Positions 7,992 through 17,052 of a stretch of DNA of 64,000 nt are shown here, piece by piece (the stretch's first letter is position 1; every line of letters starts with the position of its first letter). This DNA is from Ramlibacter agri (GTDB lineage: Bacteria > Pseudomonadota > Gammaproteobacteria > Burkholderiales > Burkholderiaceae_C), in NCBI RefSeq assembly GCF_012927085.1, contig NZ_JABBFX010000002.1, positions 496,001 through 560,000 on the forward strand, written 5' to 3'. A program made the translations under genes and the position numbers. Below the pieces are notes generated by a model that was not told the origin of the DNA, made no database searches, and saw only the letters and a list, made by a program, of their open reading frames with translations.

Positions 7992-10900
7992 TCAGGACTC
8001 CAGGGAATGCAGGGGCGCCGCGGGAACGGGGCGCACCGCGCCGCCACCACCGCCGGCGAAGCCCTCGAAGTGGGGCACCTGCCCGTGCTGGCGCAGCGGC
8101 CGGTTGCCCGCCAGCCGCCGCAGCACGACGTAGAACACGGGCGTGAGGAAGAGGCCGAAGGCCGTCACGCCGATCATTCCGCTGAACACGGCCACGCCCA
8201 TGGCGCGCCGCATCTCGGAGCCCGCGCCGGAAGACAGCACCAGCGGCACCACGCCCATCACGAAGGCCAGCGAGGTCATCAGGATCGGCCGCAGGCGCAG
8301 GCGTGCAGCCTCGATCGCCGCCTGCACCGGGGTCTTCCCCGCGAACTCCAGCTCGCGGGCGAACTCCACGATCAGGATCGCGTTCTTCGCCGACAGGCCC
8401 ACCAGCACCATCAGCCCGATCTGCGTGAACACGTTGTTCTCGCCGCCACCGAGCCACACGCCAGCCAGCGCCGCGAACACGCCCATGGGCACGATCAGCA
8501 GGATCGCCAGCGGCAGGGTCAGGCTTTCGTACTGCGCGGCCAGCACCAGGAACACCAGCAGGATGGCCAGCGGGAACACCACCACCGCGGAATTGCCGGC
8601 CAGGATCTCCTGGTAGGTCAGCTCGGTCCATTCGTAGGAGATGCCCGAGGGCAGCGTCTCCGCAGCGATGCGCTTGATCGCCTCCTGCGCCTGGCCGGAC
8701 GAGAAGCCCGGGGCCGGCCCGCCGTTGATGTCGGCTGTGAGGTAGCCGTTGTAGCGCATGGCCCGCTCCGGCCCGTAGCTGGAACGCACGTTCATCAGCG
8801 CCGACAGCGGCACCATCTCGCCGGACGAAGAGCGCACCTTCAGCGCGCCGATGTCCTCCGGCCGCGCGCGGTAGGCCGCGTCCGCCTGCACCCGCACGCT
8901 GTAGGTGCGGCCGAACTTGTTGAAGTCGTTGACGTACACGCTGCCCAGGTAGGTGGACATGGTGTCGAACACGTCGGTGACGGCCACGCCCAGCTGGCGC
9001 GCGCGGGTGCGGTCGATGTCGGCATAGAGCTGCGGCACGTTGACCTGCCAGCTGGTAAACATGCCCGCCAGCTCCGGCGTCTGCCAGGCCTTCGCCATGA
9101 AGGCCTTCACCGCGTTGTCCATCGCTTCGTAGCCCAACGAACCGCGGTCCTCCAGTTGCAGCTTGAAGCCGCCGGTGGTGCCCAGGCCCTGCACGGGCGG
9201 CGGCGGGAACATGACGATGAAGGCGTCCTGGATGCCGGCGAAGGCCTGGTTCAACTGGCCGGCCACCGCCTCGCCGCTCTGGTCCTTGCCCTTGCGCTCG
9301 TCGAAGGGCTTCAGCATCGCGAACACGATGCCCGCGTTGGAGCTGTTGGTGAAGCCGTTGATCGAGAGTCCCGGGAAAGCCAGCGTGCCCTCCACGTTGG
9401 GGTTCTTCTGCGCGATCTCGCCCATCTTGCGGATTACCGCGTCGGTGCGGTCCAGCGTGGCGCCGTCCGGCAGCTGCGCGAAGCCGATCAGGTACTGCTT
9501 GTCCTGCGCCGGCACGAAGCCCTTGGGCACCGCGTGGAACAGGCCGGCCGTGGCCACGGCCAGCACCGCGTACACGGCGATCATCGCGCCCTTGTGCGCC
9601 AGCACCGTGCGCACGCCACCGCCGTAAGCGTTCGAGCCGCGCAGGAACACCTTGTTGAAGCGGCGGAACAGCCAGCCGAAGGCGCGGTCCATGAAGCGCG
9701 TCAGCGCGTCCTTGGGCGCATCGTGGCCGCGCAGCAGCAGCGCCGCCAGCGCCGGCGACAGGGTCAGCGAGTTGAAGGCCGAGATCACCGTGGAGATCGC
9801 GATGGTCACCGCGAACTGGCGGTAGAACTGGCCCGTGAGCCCGCTGATGAAGGCCAGCGGCACGAACACCGCGACCAGCACCAGCGCGATGGCGATGATC
9901 GGCCCGGACACTTCGCGCATGGCGCGGTACGTGGCCTCGCGCGGACTCAGCCCCGCCTCGATGTTGCGCTCCACGTTCTCCACCACCACGATGGCGTCGT
10001 CCACCACGATGCCGATGGCCAGCACCAGCCCGAACAGGCTCAGCGCATTGATCGAGAAACCCAGCATGTGCAGCACCGCGAAGGTGCCAACCACCGACAC
10101 CGGCACGGCCAGCAGCGGGATGACCGAGGCCCGCCAGGTCTGCAGGAACAGGATCACCACCAGCACCACCAGCGCGATGGCTTCCAGCAGCGTGTGCACC
10201 ACCGATTCGATGGAGGCGCGCACGAACTGGGTGGGGTCGTAGGCGATGCGGTAGTCCACGCCTTCGGGCATGCCCTTGCGCAGTTCCTCCATCGTCGCGC
10301 GCACCTGCTCCGAGATCTGCAGCGCGTTGGAGCCCGGCGCCTGGAACACGCCGATGCCCACCGCGGAGTCGTTGTTCAGGAGCGAGCGCAGCGAGTAGTC
10401 GGCCGCGCCCAGCTCCAGCCGCGCCACGTCGCGCAGCCGCGTGACGGCGCCGTCGCTGCCGGTCTTGACGATGATGTCGCCGAACTCCTCCTCGTTCTGC
10501 AGCCGTCCCTGCGCGTTGATGGACAACTGGATGTCCACACCGGGCAGGCCGGGCGAGGCGCCCACCACGCCGGCGGCCGCCTGCACGTTCTGCTCGCGGA
10601 TGGCCTTGACGACGTCGCTGGCCGACAGGCCGCGCTGCGCCACCTTCTGCGGGTCGAGCCAGACGCGCATGGCGTACTCGCCACCGCCCCAGATGCCGAC
10701 GTCGCCGACACCGCCGATGCGCGCCAGCCGGTCGCGCACGTTCAGCACGGCGTAGTTGCGCAGGTAGTCCATGCCGTAGCGGCCGTTGGGCGACACGAGG
10801 TGGACCACCATCGTGATGTCGGGCGAGCTCTTGACCGTGGACAGCCCCAGGCGCCGCACGTCCTCAGGCAGCCGCGCCTCGGCCTGCGCCACGCGGTTCT

Positions 10901-11228
10901 GCACCAGCTGCTGCGCCTTGTCCGGGTCGGTGCCCAGGCGGAAGGTCACGCTGAGCGTCAGCAGGCCGTCGGTGGTCGCCTGGCTGCCCATGTAGAGCAT
11001 GCCTTCGACGCCGTTGATGGCCTCTTCCAGCGGCGTGGCCACCGTCTCGGCGATCACCTTCGGGTTGGCGCCGGGGTAGTTGGCGCGCACGACGATGGTG
11101 GGCGGCACGACCTCGGGGTATTCCGAGATCGGCAGCGAGCGCAGCGCGATGAGCCCCGCAAGGAAGATCAACAGCGACAGCACGCCGGCAAAGATCGGCC
11201 GGTCGATGAAAAAGCGCGAGATGTTCAT
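7992..11228 (-). CDS. mexF: RND (HAE1) multidrug efflux pump, MexF/CeoB type
   Basis: 1078 residues. The N terminus MNISRFFIDRPIFAGVL and LPISEYPEVVPPTIVVRANYPGAN are typical of AcrB-like pumps and especially close to MexF/OqxB-type proteins. The proton-relay segment ALSLFGLVLAIGIVVDDAIVVVENVERN in TM4 carries the Asp pair, and FVPAQDKQYL and FPGLSINGFTN follow in the second periplasmic loop. Two sixfold transmembrane bundles and two large periplasmic loops are evident. It exports drugs or aromatic compounds using proton motive force, together with the adjacent membrane-fusion and outer-membrane proteins. Its start overlaps the stop of the membrane-fusion gene. Confidence 0.95.
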   Translation of the reverse strand: MNISRFFIDRPIFAGVLSLLIFLAGLIALRSLPISEYPEVVPPTIVVRANYPGANPKVIAETVATPLEEAINGVEGMLYMGSQATTDGLLTLSVTFRLGTDPDKAQQLVQNRVAQAEARLPEDVRRLGLSTVKSSPDITMVVHLVSPNGRYGMDYLRNYAVLNVRDRLARIGGVGDVGIWGGGEYAMRVWLDPQKVAQRGLSASDVVKAIREQNVQAAAGVVGASPGLPGVDIQLSINAQGRLQNEEEFGDIIVKTGSDGAVTRLRDVARLELGAADYSLRSLLNNDSAVGIGVFQAPGSNALQISEQVRATMEELRKGMPEGVDYRIAYDPTQFVRASIESVVHTLLEAIALVVLVVILFLQTWRASVIPLLAVPVSVVGTFAVLHMLGFSINALSLFGLVLAIGIVVDDAIVVVENVERNIEAGLSPREATYRAMREVSGPIIAIALVLVAVFVPLAFISGLTGQFYRQFAVTIAISTVISAFNSLTLSPALAALLLRGHDAPKDALTRFMDRAFGWLFRRFNKVFLRGSNAYGGGVRTVLAHKGAMIAVYAVLAVATAGLFHAVPKGFVPAQDKQYLIGFAQLPDGATLDRTDAVIRKMGEIAQKNPNVEGTLAFPGLSINGFTNSSNAGIVFAMLKPFDERKGKDQSGEAVAGQLNQAFAGIQDAFIVMFPPPPVQGLGTTGGFKLQLEDRGSLGYEAMDNAVKAFMAKAWQTPELAGMFTSWQVNVPQLYADIDRTRARQLGVAVTDVFDTMSTYLGSVYVNDFNKFGRTYSVRVQADAAYRARPEDIGALKVRSSSGEMVPLSALMNVRSSYGPERAMRYNGYLTADINGGPAPGFSSGQAQEAIKRIAAETLPSGISYEWTELTYQEILAGNSAVVVFPLAILLVFLVLAAQYESLTLPLAILLIVPMGVFAALAGVWLGGGENNVFTQIGLMVLVGLSAKNAILIVEFARELEFAGKTPVQAAIEAARLRLRPILMTSLAFVMGVVPLVLSSGAGSEMRRAMGVAVFSGMIGVTAFGLFLTPVFYVVLRRLAGNRPLRQHGQVPHFEGFAGGGGGAVRPVPAAPLHSLES

Positions 11229-12418
11229 GCCTTCGCTTCCATGGTCACTTGCTGCGGCTGTACCACCGCGCCGGGGCGCACCCGCTGCAGGCCGTTGACG
11301 ACGATGCGCTCGCCCGGCTTCAGGCCGCTCTGCACCACGCGCAGCCCGTGGCTGCTGGCGCCCAGCGTCACTTCGCGGTATTCCGCCTTGTTGTCCGCGC
11401 CCACCACCAGCACGAACTTCTTTTCCTGGTCGGTGCCGACCGCGCGCTCGGTGACGAGCACTGCGCGCGTGCTGCGGGCCTGGCCCATGCGCACGCGGGC
11501 GAACTGGCCGGGAATGAGCGCGCCATCCTTGTTGTCGAAGGCGGCGCGCAGGCGGATGGTTCCGCTCTTCGCGTCCACCTGGTTGTCGACCAGCTGCAGG
11601 TGGCCCGCATAAGGCGTGTCGCTGCTGGTGCCGGTGCCCATTTGCACGGGGATGCGTTCGATCAGCTGGCGGGCGCTGGCGCCACCGGGCAGGTCCTTCA
11701 GCGCGCGGGCGATCACCTGTTCGTCGGCGTCGAAGCTGGCATAGATCGGGCTCACCGAAACCAGGTTGGTGAGCACCGGCGCGCCGGGGCCCGCGGCCAC
11801 CAGGTTGCCAGGCGTCACTTCCAGCTTGCCGATGCGGCCCGACACCGGCGCGCGCACCTGCGTGTAACCCAGGTTCAGGCGCGCGCCCTGCAGTTGCGCC
11901 TGCGCGGCGCGCAGGTTGGCGCCGGCTTCGCGTTCGGCGTTGGCGCGCTCTTCCAGCTCACGCTGCGCGATGGCACTCTCTTCCCACAGGCGCTGGGCGC
12001 GTGCGTGCTCGCTCTGCGCCTGCGCCTGGCGCGCCTGCGCGGCGGCCACCTGCGCCTCGGCGCGTTCCACTTCGGCCTGGTAAGGCGCGGGGTCGATCGT
12101 GATCAACAGCTCGCCCTGGCGCACCAGCGCGCCTTCGCGGAAATGCACGGCCTGCACGGCACCGGCGACGCGCGAACGTACCTCGACGCGTTCGACGGCT
12201 TCCAGCCGGCCGGAGAACTCGTCCCAGGCAGTGACATCGGCCTCGCTGACAGTTGCCACCGACACTTGCGGCGGCGGCGGTGCGGCATTGGCCGTGGCCT
12301 GCGCGGCCCCGCCCTGCAGGCTGATGACGGCGGTGGCGAGGGCGGACAGGCTGGCGACGGCGCCGGCCGCGGTCCACAGTCGCCAGTTGCGCTTCTTGTT
12401 GTTGGCAGCGTTTTCCAT
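11225..12418 (-). CDS. mexE: RND membrane-fusion (periplasmic adaptor) protein, MexE/CeoA type
   Basis: 397 residues. An N-terminal anchor segment (about residues 12-35) precedes the HlyD-like lipoyl half VRSRVAGAVQAVHFREGALVRQGELL. An alpha-hairpin follows (about residues 105-170, rich in Ala, Gln and Glu), then the second lipoyl half and the beta-barrel (SGRIGKLEVTPGNLV). It links the inner-membrane pump to the outer-membrane channel. The ATG at 12418 follows a weak AAAGG site; the upstream open frame is not needed. It is 87 bases downstream of the lipase-like gene and overlaps the pump gene, so it belongs to the same operon. Confidence 0.92.
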   Translation of the reverse strand: MENAANNKKRNWRLWTAAGAVASLSALATAVISLQGGAAQATANAAPPPPQVSVATVSEADVTAWDEFSGRLEAVERVEVRSRVAGAVQAVHFREGALVRQGELLITIDPAPYQAEVERAEAQVAAAQARQAQAQSEHARAQRLWEESAIAQRELEERANAEREAGANLRAAQAQLQGARLNLGYTQVRAPVSGRIGKLEVTPGNLVAAGPGAPVLTNLVSVSPIYASFDADEQVIARALKDLPGGASARQLIERIPVQMGTGTSSDTPYAGHLQLVDNQVDAKSGTIRLRAAFDNKDGALIPGQFARVRMGQARSTRAVLVTERAVGTDQEKKFVLVVGADNKAEYREVTLGASSHGLRVVQSGLKPGERIVVNGLQRVRPGAVVQPQQVTMEAKA

Positions 12419-12505
12419 GGTGATGCCTTTCTTTTGGGATGCGTTGGCCCAGCCCGGCCAACAGGCCGGGATGTGCAATGGGGGATGAAGGGGTGGCGCG
12501 GAGCG

Positions 12506-13321
12506 CTACGAGGGCTGCGGCACGGGCGCGGCAAGGAAGCGCGCGAACTCGCCCTGCACCACCGCGGCGCAGGGACAGGGCTCGGCCACGGTCTCCAGCG
12601 ACTCGGGCCAGCCGGTGGCCGGGACCAGCGCCGTGCGGACGGCAACGCCGGCCTGCTCCAGGCGGCGCGCGAAAGCGGTGGCTTCGTCGCGCATGGGATC
12701 GTCCTCGCCCGCCAGCACCAGCGTAGGCGGCAGGCCAGCCAGACGCTGCGCGTACGCTGGCACCGCATAAGGATGCTCGGCGTCGCGCGGGTTGGGCAGG
12801 TACTGGCCCCAGCCCTGGGCGAAGCGGCACTGCACCTCGGCGCCCTGGGCTTGCCGCTGCGAAGCGGAAGCCGTGCACGGGTCGAGCATCGGCGTTACCA
12901 GCACCAGGCCGGCCAGCGGCGGCGCGGCGCGGTCGCGCGCCACCAGCGCGATGGCAGCGGCCAGGTTGCCGCCCGCTTCTTCGCCGGCCAGGAACACCTG
13001 CGCCTTGGGCCCGGCAATACGCGCGCGCTGCTGGTGCAGCCAGGAAAGTGCCGCATAGCCCGCTTCCACCGCTTGCGGGAAGGGATGCTCGGGCGCCAGC
13101 GGATAGGCGATGGACAGCACCAGCGCGCCGCTCTCGGCCAGCAGTTGCGCCAGGCACTCGCCGCTGTCCAGGCCGCCGCCCGTGAAGGCGCCGCCATGCA
13201 GGTGCAGCACCAGGCGGCCGGCGGCGGCACGCTTGTCGCCGTGCAGGCGCAGGGCCATGGGCGCGTGGCCGGGCAGCTCCAGGAGGTCGGGCAAGGATCG
13301 CATGACAGCAAATATAGGCAT
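12506..13321 (-). CDS. LlpE-like alpha/beta-hydrolase homologue lacking catalytic Ser and His
   Basis: 271 residues from the first ATG (265 from the alternative ATG at 13303; neither has a clear ribosome site). The fold is that of the hormone-sensitive-lipase group: oxyanion HGGAF at 42-46, IAYPLAPEHPFP, and an acid motif DDPMRDE near 207-213. The nucleophile elbow, normally GDSAGGN, reads GEEAGGN at 113-119, so Glu115 replaces the serine. The usual His-Gly-Phe near the C terminus reads ATGWP (235-239). The protein is therefore probably not an esterase. Position matches llpE of the Burkholderia ceoR-llpE-ceoAB-opcM efflux locus. It may bind an effector or be an accessory protein; that is inference. 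Confidence 0.82.
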   Translation of the reverse strand: MPIFAVMRSLPDLLELPGHAPMALRLHGDKRAAAGRLVLHLHGGAFTGGGLDSGECLAQLLAESGALVLSIAYPLAPEHPFPQAVEAGYAALSWLHQQRARIAGPKAQVFLAGEEAGGNLAAAIALVARDRAAPPLAGLVLVTPMLDPCTASASQRQAQGAEVQCRFAQGWGQYLPNPRDAEHPYAVPAYAQRLAGLPPTLVLAGEDDPMRDEATAFARRLEQAGVAVRTALVPATGWPESLETVAEPCPCAAVVQGEFARFLAAPVPQPS

Positions 13322-13405
13322 TCGGATCGTGCGGATAAACGGGGCCGTGGCCAGTTGTCTGTTTCCAGGCCGTGAACAATGCGCACCGACGAGGAGTAGA
13401 AGTTC

Positions 13406-14341
13406 ATGGACCAGATCCAGGCAATGCGGGTGTTCGGGCGAGTGGTGGAAACCGGCAGCTTCACGCGGGCGGCCGAGTCCCTGGACATGCCCAAGGGCTC
13501 CGCCACCAAGCTGCTGCAGCAGCTGGAGACCCGGCTGAAGGTGAAGCTGTTGAACCGGACGACGCGACGCGTGACCGTCACGCCCGATGGCGCCGCCTAT
13601 TACGAGCGCGCTTCGCGGCTGTTGAACGATCTCGACGAGATGGAAGCGGCGATGACGCTGGCGCAGGGCAAGCCGGGCGGCCGGCTGCGCGTGGACGTGG
13701 GCTCATCGATCGCGTCGCAGATCATCATCCCGGCGCTGCCGGACTTCTACCGCCGCTACCCGGACATCCAGCTGGACCTGGGCGTGGGCGACCGGCCCGT
13801 GGACCTGATCAGCGACAACGTCGACTGCGTGATCCGCGGCGGCGAACTGACCGAGCAATCGCTGGTGGCACGGCGCATCGCCAACATGGGGCTGGTATCC
13901 GTCGCCACGCCGGCCTACCTGGCCGCCAACGGCACGCCCAGGCATCCGCTGGAGCTGGAGGACGGCCACACCGTCATCAACTTCTTCTCGCCGCGCACGG
14001 GACGCCTGTTTCCCAACGTGTTCGAGAAGGGCGAGGAGCGCATCGAGGTGGCCGGGCGGCACAAGCTGTCGGTGAACGAAGGCAATGCGTACCTCGCGGC
14101 GGCGCTCGCGGGGCTGGGCATCGCGCAAGTCGCCTGTTTCCAGGCGATGCCGCACATCGCGCGCGGGGAGCTGGTGGAGGTGCTGCCGGAGTGGAAGCAT
14201 CCGCTGATCCCGCTGCACGTGGTGTATCCGCCGAACCGGCACTTGAGCGCGCGGGTGCGCGCGTTCGTGGAGTGGGCGGCGGAGGTGTTCGCGAAGGCGG
14301 CGGAGCGGGAGCAGCCGCGGAAGGAAGCGCTGGTCGCCTGA
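13406..14341 (+). CDS. LysR-type regulator of the efflux operon (CeoR/BpeT-like position)
   Basis: 311 residues. The winged HTH at residues 5-62 (AMRVFGRVVETGSFTRAAESLDMPKGSATKLLQQLETRLKVKLLNRTTRRVTVT) is followed by a two-lobe effector domain to about residue 295. GAGGAG lies about nine bases before the ATG. It is divergent from the lipase-like/MexE/MexF/OprN operon with an 84-base shared control region, the standard arrangement for a LysR activator. In Burkholderia the equivalent regulators respond to salicylate or drugs; the inducer here is unknown. The effector domain is of the CrgA-like group common in Burkholderiales. Confidence 0.9.
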   Translation: MDQIQAMRVFGRVVETGSFTRAAESLDMPKGSATKLLQQLETRLKVKLLNRTTRRVTVTPDGAAYYERASRLLNDLDEMEAAMTLAQGKPGGRLRVDVGSSIASQIIIPALPDFYRRYPDIQLDLGVGDRPVDLISDNVDCVIRGGELTEQSLVARRIANMGLVSVATPAYLAANGTPRHPLELEDGHTVINFFSPRTGRLFPNVFEKGEERIEVAGRHKLSVNEGNAYLAAALAGLGIAQVACFQAMPHIARGELVEVLPEWKHPLIPLHVVYPPNRHLSARVRAFVEWAAEVFAKAAEREQPRKEALVA

Positions 14342-14355
14342 GACGTCGAGGCCGC

Positions 14356-15228
14356 CTACGTGCGGTAGCGCTTCTCCAGCGCATCCCACTCCGGCTTGCC
14401 AACGAGGCGCTGGCGCTCCGCGAAGGGCGCCACCAGCTGCGGGTCTTCGTCGACCCGCTTCGTGTCGCGCAGCACGGTGAGCACGCGGTTCATGCCGGCC
14501 AGCGCGCCCTGCAGGGCGGCGTTGGCGTACAGCACGAAGCCGTAGCCCAGCGCAGCGAGATCGTCCGCGCCGAAGATCGGCGTCTTGCCGCCGATCACCA
14601 TGTTCATCAGCTGGGGCGGGCCCAGGCGCTTGGGGAGCGCCCGCACTTCATCCGGCTGCGTGACGGCCTCGACGAACAGGATGTCGGCGCCGGCCTCGCT
14701 CATCTTCTGCGCGCGCTCGATCGCGGCCTCGAAGCCGTGCGTGGCGCAGGCATCGGTGCGCGCCATGATCATCAGGTCGGCGTCGCGGCGCGCGTCCACC
14801 GCCGCCTTGATCTTGCTGACCGCTTCCTCGGTGGAGATGACTTCCTTGCCGCTGAAGTGACCGCAGCGCTTGGGCGCCACCTGGTCTTCCAGCTGGATGC
14901 AGTCGGCGCCCGCGCGCTCCAGCGTGCGCACCGTGTGGTACACGTTCAGCGCGTTGCCGAAGCCGGTGTCGGCGTCCACCAGCAGCGGCAGGTCCACGGC
15001 GTCGCGGATGCGCGCCGTGTGGTCGGCGATTTCCGCCAGGCCCATGAAGGCCTGGTCGGGCATGCCGAACCACATGTTGGTGACGCCCGCGCCGGTGACG
15101 TAGATGGCCTCGAAGCCGGCGTCGGCGATCACGCGCGCCGACAGCGCATTGAAGGCGCCGGGCACGATCACGCCGCGGCGTGCTTCGGCCAGCGCGCGCA
15201 GCGCCTTGCGCGGGCTCACAGCAGTCAT
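14356..15228 (-). CDS. Isocitrate lyase / PEP mutase family enzyme (oxaloacetate decarboxylase or methylisocitrate lyase-like)
   Basis: 290 residues. The signature KRCGH (residues 121-125) and VDADTGFGN (Mg site) place it in the ICL/PEPM superfamily, and GAFNALSARVIADAGFEAIYVTGAG is typical of the carboxyvinyl-carboxyphosphonate mutase-like branch. Family members cleave C-C bonds of 2-hydroxy acids or decarboxylate oxaloacetate. The ATG at 15228 shares bases with the stop of the upstream TTT gene and has AAGGACGAG before it; an overlapping GTG one codon earlier is also possible. It probably acts on the acid bound by the upstream TTT protein. It converges on the LysR gene with 14 bases between. 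Confidence 0.85.
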   Translation of the reverse strand: MTAVSPRKALRALAEARRGVIVPGAFNALSARVIADAGFEAIYVTGAGVTNMWFGMPDQAFMGLAEIADHTARIRDAVDLPLLVDADTGFGNALNVYHTVRTLERAGADCIQLEDQVAPKRCGHFSGKEVISTEEAVSKIKAAVDARRDADLMIMARTDACATHGFEAAIERAQKMSEAGADILFVEAVTQPDEVRALPKRLGPPQLMNMVIGGKTPIFGADDLAALGYGFVLYANAALQGALAGMNRVLTVLRDTKRVDEDPQLVAPFAERQRLVGKPEWDALEKRYRT

Positions 15229-16187
15229 CACTCGTCCTTCATGCCGGTGGCCTTGACCACCTTGCCCAGGCGCACGCGCTCTTCGTCGACGAACTTGACG
15301 AAGGAGGCACGGGTGCCGCCGATCGGCTCGATGCCCATGCCGCGCAGCTTCTCGATGGTGGCCGGGTCCTTCATGGCCTTGTCGATGGCCGCGGCCAGCT
15401 TGTCCTGGATCTCCACCGGCGTGCCGGCGGGCGCGTGCACGCCGGCCCAGTGCGCGATCTGCACGTCCTTGAAGCCCTGCTCCATGGCCGTGGGCAGTTG
15501 CGGGTAGGCAGCGATGCGCTGCGTCCAGGTGGTGGCCAGCGCCTTCAGCTTGCCGGCCTTCAGGTAAGGGATCACGACGATGCTGGCTTCGGAGGTCGCA
15601 TCGATCTGCCCGCCCAGCACGGCGGCCACGGATTCGCCGCCGCTCTTGTAGGGCACCAGGTCCAGCTTGGCACCGTAGTCGGTGGTGAGCATGCCCTCGA
15701 CGAAGTGCGGCGTGCTGCCGACGCCGGCGGTGCCGAAGTGCAGGCCCTTGCCTTCCTTGGATTTCGCGACGAAGTCCTTCAGGTCCTGGTAGGGCGAGTT
15801 GGCGGGCACGATGATGACCGAGGGGGCCAGGCCGACCATCGCCACCGGCACGAGGTCGCTGTCCTTGTACGGGACCTTGCGGATCATGCTGTTGGAGATG
15901 ACGCCGGCGGCGCTGATCAGGAAGGTGTAGCCATCGGGCTGCGCCTTGGCGACGATGTCGGTGCCCAGCACCGCGCCGGCGCCCGGCTTGTTGTCGACGA
16001 TGACCGGCACGCCCAGCGCCTTGGAGGCGCCGTCGGCGGCCGCGCGGCCCAGCAGGTCATTGGCGCCGCCGGGGCCGAAGGGCACGACGAAGTGGATGGG
16101 GTGGCTGGGCCAGGGGTCGGCGGCGTGGGCGGCGACGGCGGTGACGGTGGCGGCGCACAGCACAGCCAGGCGGCGGAAAGTTTGCAT
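15228..16187 (-). CDS. TTT-family (Bug) periplasmic solute-binding protein
   Basis: 319 residues with a signal peptide (cleavage after AVAAHA). Bug features are WPSHPIHFVVPFGPGGANDLLGRAAADG, VIVDNKPGAGAVLG, DGYTFLI, LVPYKSGGESVAAVLGGQID and the C-terminal helix region. TGAAGGAGACAAC precedes the ATG at 16187, which is preferred over an upstream in-frame start. It shares an operon with the PEP-mutase-family lyase and is divergent from a GntR/UTRA regulator. No TctAB membrane components are nearby. Confidence 0.9.
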   Translation of the reverse strand: MQTFRRLAVLCAATVTAVAAHAADPWPSHPIHFVVPFGPGGANDLLGRAAADGASKALGVPVIVDNKPGAGAVLGTDIVAKAQPDGYTFLISAAGVISNSMIRKVPYKDSDLVPVAMVGLAPSVIIVPANSPYQDLKDFVAKSKEGKGLHFGTAGVGSTPHFVEGMLTTDYGAKLDLVPYKSGGESVAAVLGGQIDATSEASIVVIPYLKAGKLKALATTWTQRIAAYPQLPTAMEQGFKDVQIAHWAGVHAPAGTPVEIQDKLAAAIDKAMKDPATIEKLRGMGIEPIGGTRASFVKFVDEERVRLGKVVKATGMKDE

Positions 16188-16275
16188 GTTGTCTCCTTCA
16201 GGGGGCGGCAAGGGCCCGAGTCTGCAGCGAATCGCGCATTCTGGGTGCCCGGGGCTCTCCCTACAATGGAACCAC

Positions 16276-16295
16276 TGGTCCTATCCTTTAGACCA
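16276..16295. promoter_or_regulatory. Candidate GntR operator (inverted repeat)
   Basis: TGGTC and GACCA are separated by ten bases immediately upstream of the GntR gene and within the divergent control region shared with the TTT/lyase operon. The symmetry and position fit a GntR-family operator; the distance to the GntR start suggests autorepression. Confidence 0.5.
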
Positions 16296-16299
16296 CAAC

Positions 16300-17052
16300 A
16301 TGGCCCAAGCCTCCCCCGTCGCCCGCTACCACCGCATCGAGATGGCGCTCGCCGCGCGCATCCGCGCCGGCATGTACGACGGCACCGGGCTGCCGGGCGA
16401 GCGGGCGCTGGCCGCCGAATTCGGCGCGGCGCGCGTCACCATCCGCACCGCGCTGCAGCGCCTGCAGGACCAGGGGCTGGTGCTGCGTACCGAGCGGCGC
16501 GGCACCGTCGCCGCGGCCGAAGGCGCGCCCGCGCGCCCTCGCCTGCTGCGGGAACACGTCGACAAGTTCCTCGATCGCGGGCGGCCCGACGTGCGCAAGG
16601 TGTTGTCCTTCCGCTGGGTGCCGGCCTCGCCTTTCGTTGCGCAGCAGCTCGGGCTTGCCGCTGGCGAGAAGTTGCTGAGGGTCGTGCGCCTGCGCTCCAA
16701 CGAAGGCGGCACGCTCACCTACACGGAGGTGCACGTGCCGCGCCATGTGGCGCCGGCAGTCAGCCGCACGGCGCTGGAACGCAAGGCCTTCGTGCAGCTG
16801 CTGGAGGAGCATGGCATCCGCATCGGCGCGGCCGACCAGGTGGTGACCTGCGAGGCCGCGGGCTACGAGGTAGCGCAGGCGCTGGGCATCGCCATCGGCG
16901 CGCCGATCATGAAGCTCACGCGGGTGCTGTACGACGCCGACGGCGCGGCGATCCAGCTGTTCATGGCCTGGTACCGGGCGGACCGCTTCCAGCTGCGGAT
17001 GCGGATGTCGCGGCGCGAGGATGCGACGAAGGTGGAGGTGGAGGAGACCTGA
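16300..17052 (+). CDS. GntR/HutC-family transcriptional regulator (UTRA domain)
   Basis: 250 residues. The winged HTH occupies residues 8-72 (YHRIEMALAARIRAGMYDGTGLPGERALAAEFGAARVTIRTALQRLQDQGLV). The UTRA ligand-binding domain follows at about 90-240, with LRVVRLRSNEGGTLTYTEVHVP and the ALGIAIGAPIMKLTRVLYDADG stretch. The ATG at 16300 lies four bases past the inverted repeat; the longer open frame upstream overlaps the divergent TTT gene and is not coding. It probably represses the divergent TTT/lyase pair until a ligand binds. Its stop abuts the stop of the convergent acyltransferase gene. Confidence 0.88.
   Translation: MAQASPVARYHRIEMALAARIRAGMYDGTGLPGERALAAEFGAARVTIRTALQRLQDQGLVLRTERRGTVAAAEGAPARPRLLREHVDKFLDRGRPDVRKVLSFRWVPASPFVAQQLGLAAGEKLLRVVRLRSNEGGTLTYTEVHVPRHVAPAVSRTALERKAFVQLLEEHGIRIGAADQVVTCEAAGYEVAQALGIAIGAPIMKLTRVLYDADGAAIQLFMAWYRADRFQLRMRMSRREDATKVEVEET

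Noticed and set aside
8007-11612. 1201-residue + strand open frame
   Set aside because: It lies antisense to the RND pump and adaptor genes and is rich in His, Gln, Arg and Val in the pattern of an antisense frame; the minus-strand proteins have clear family motifs.
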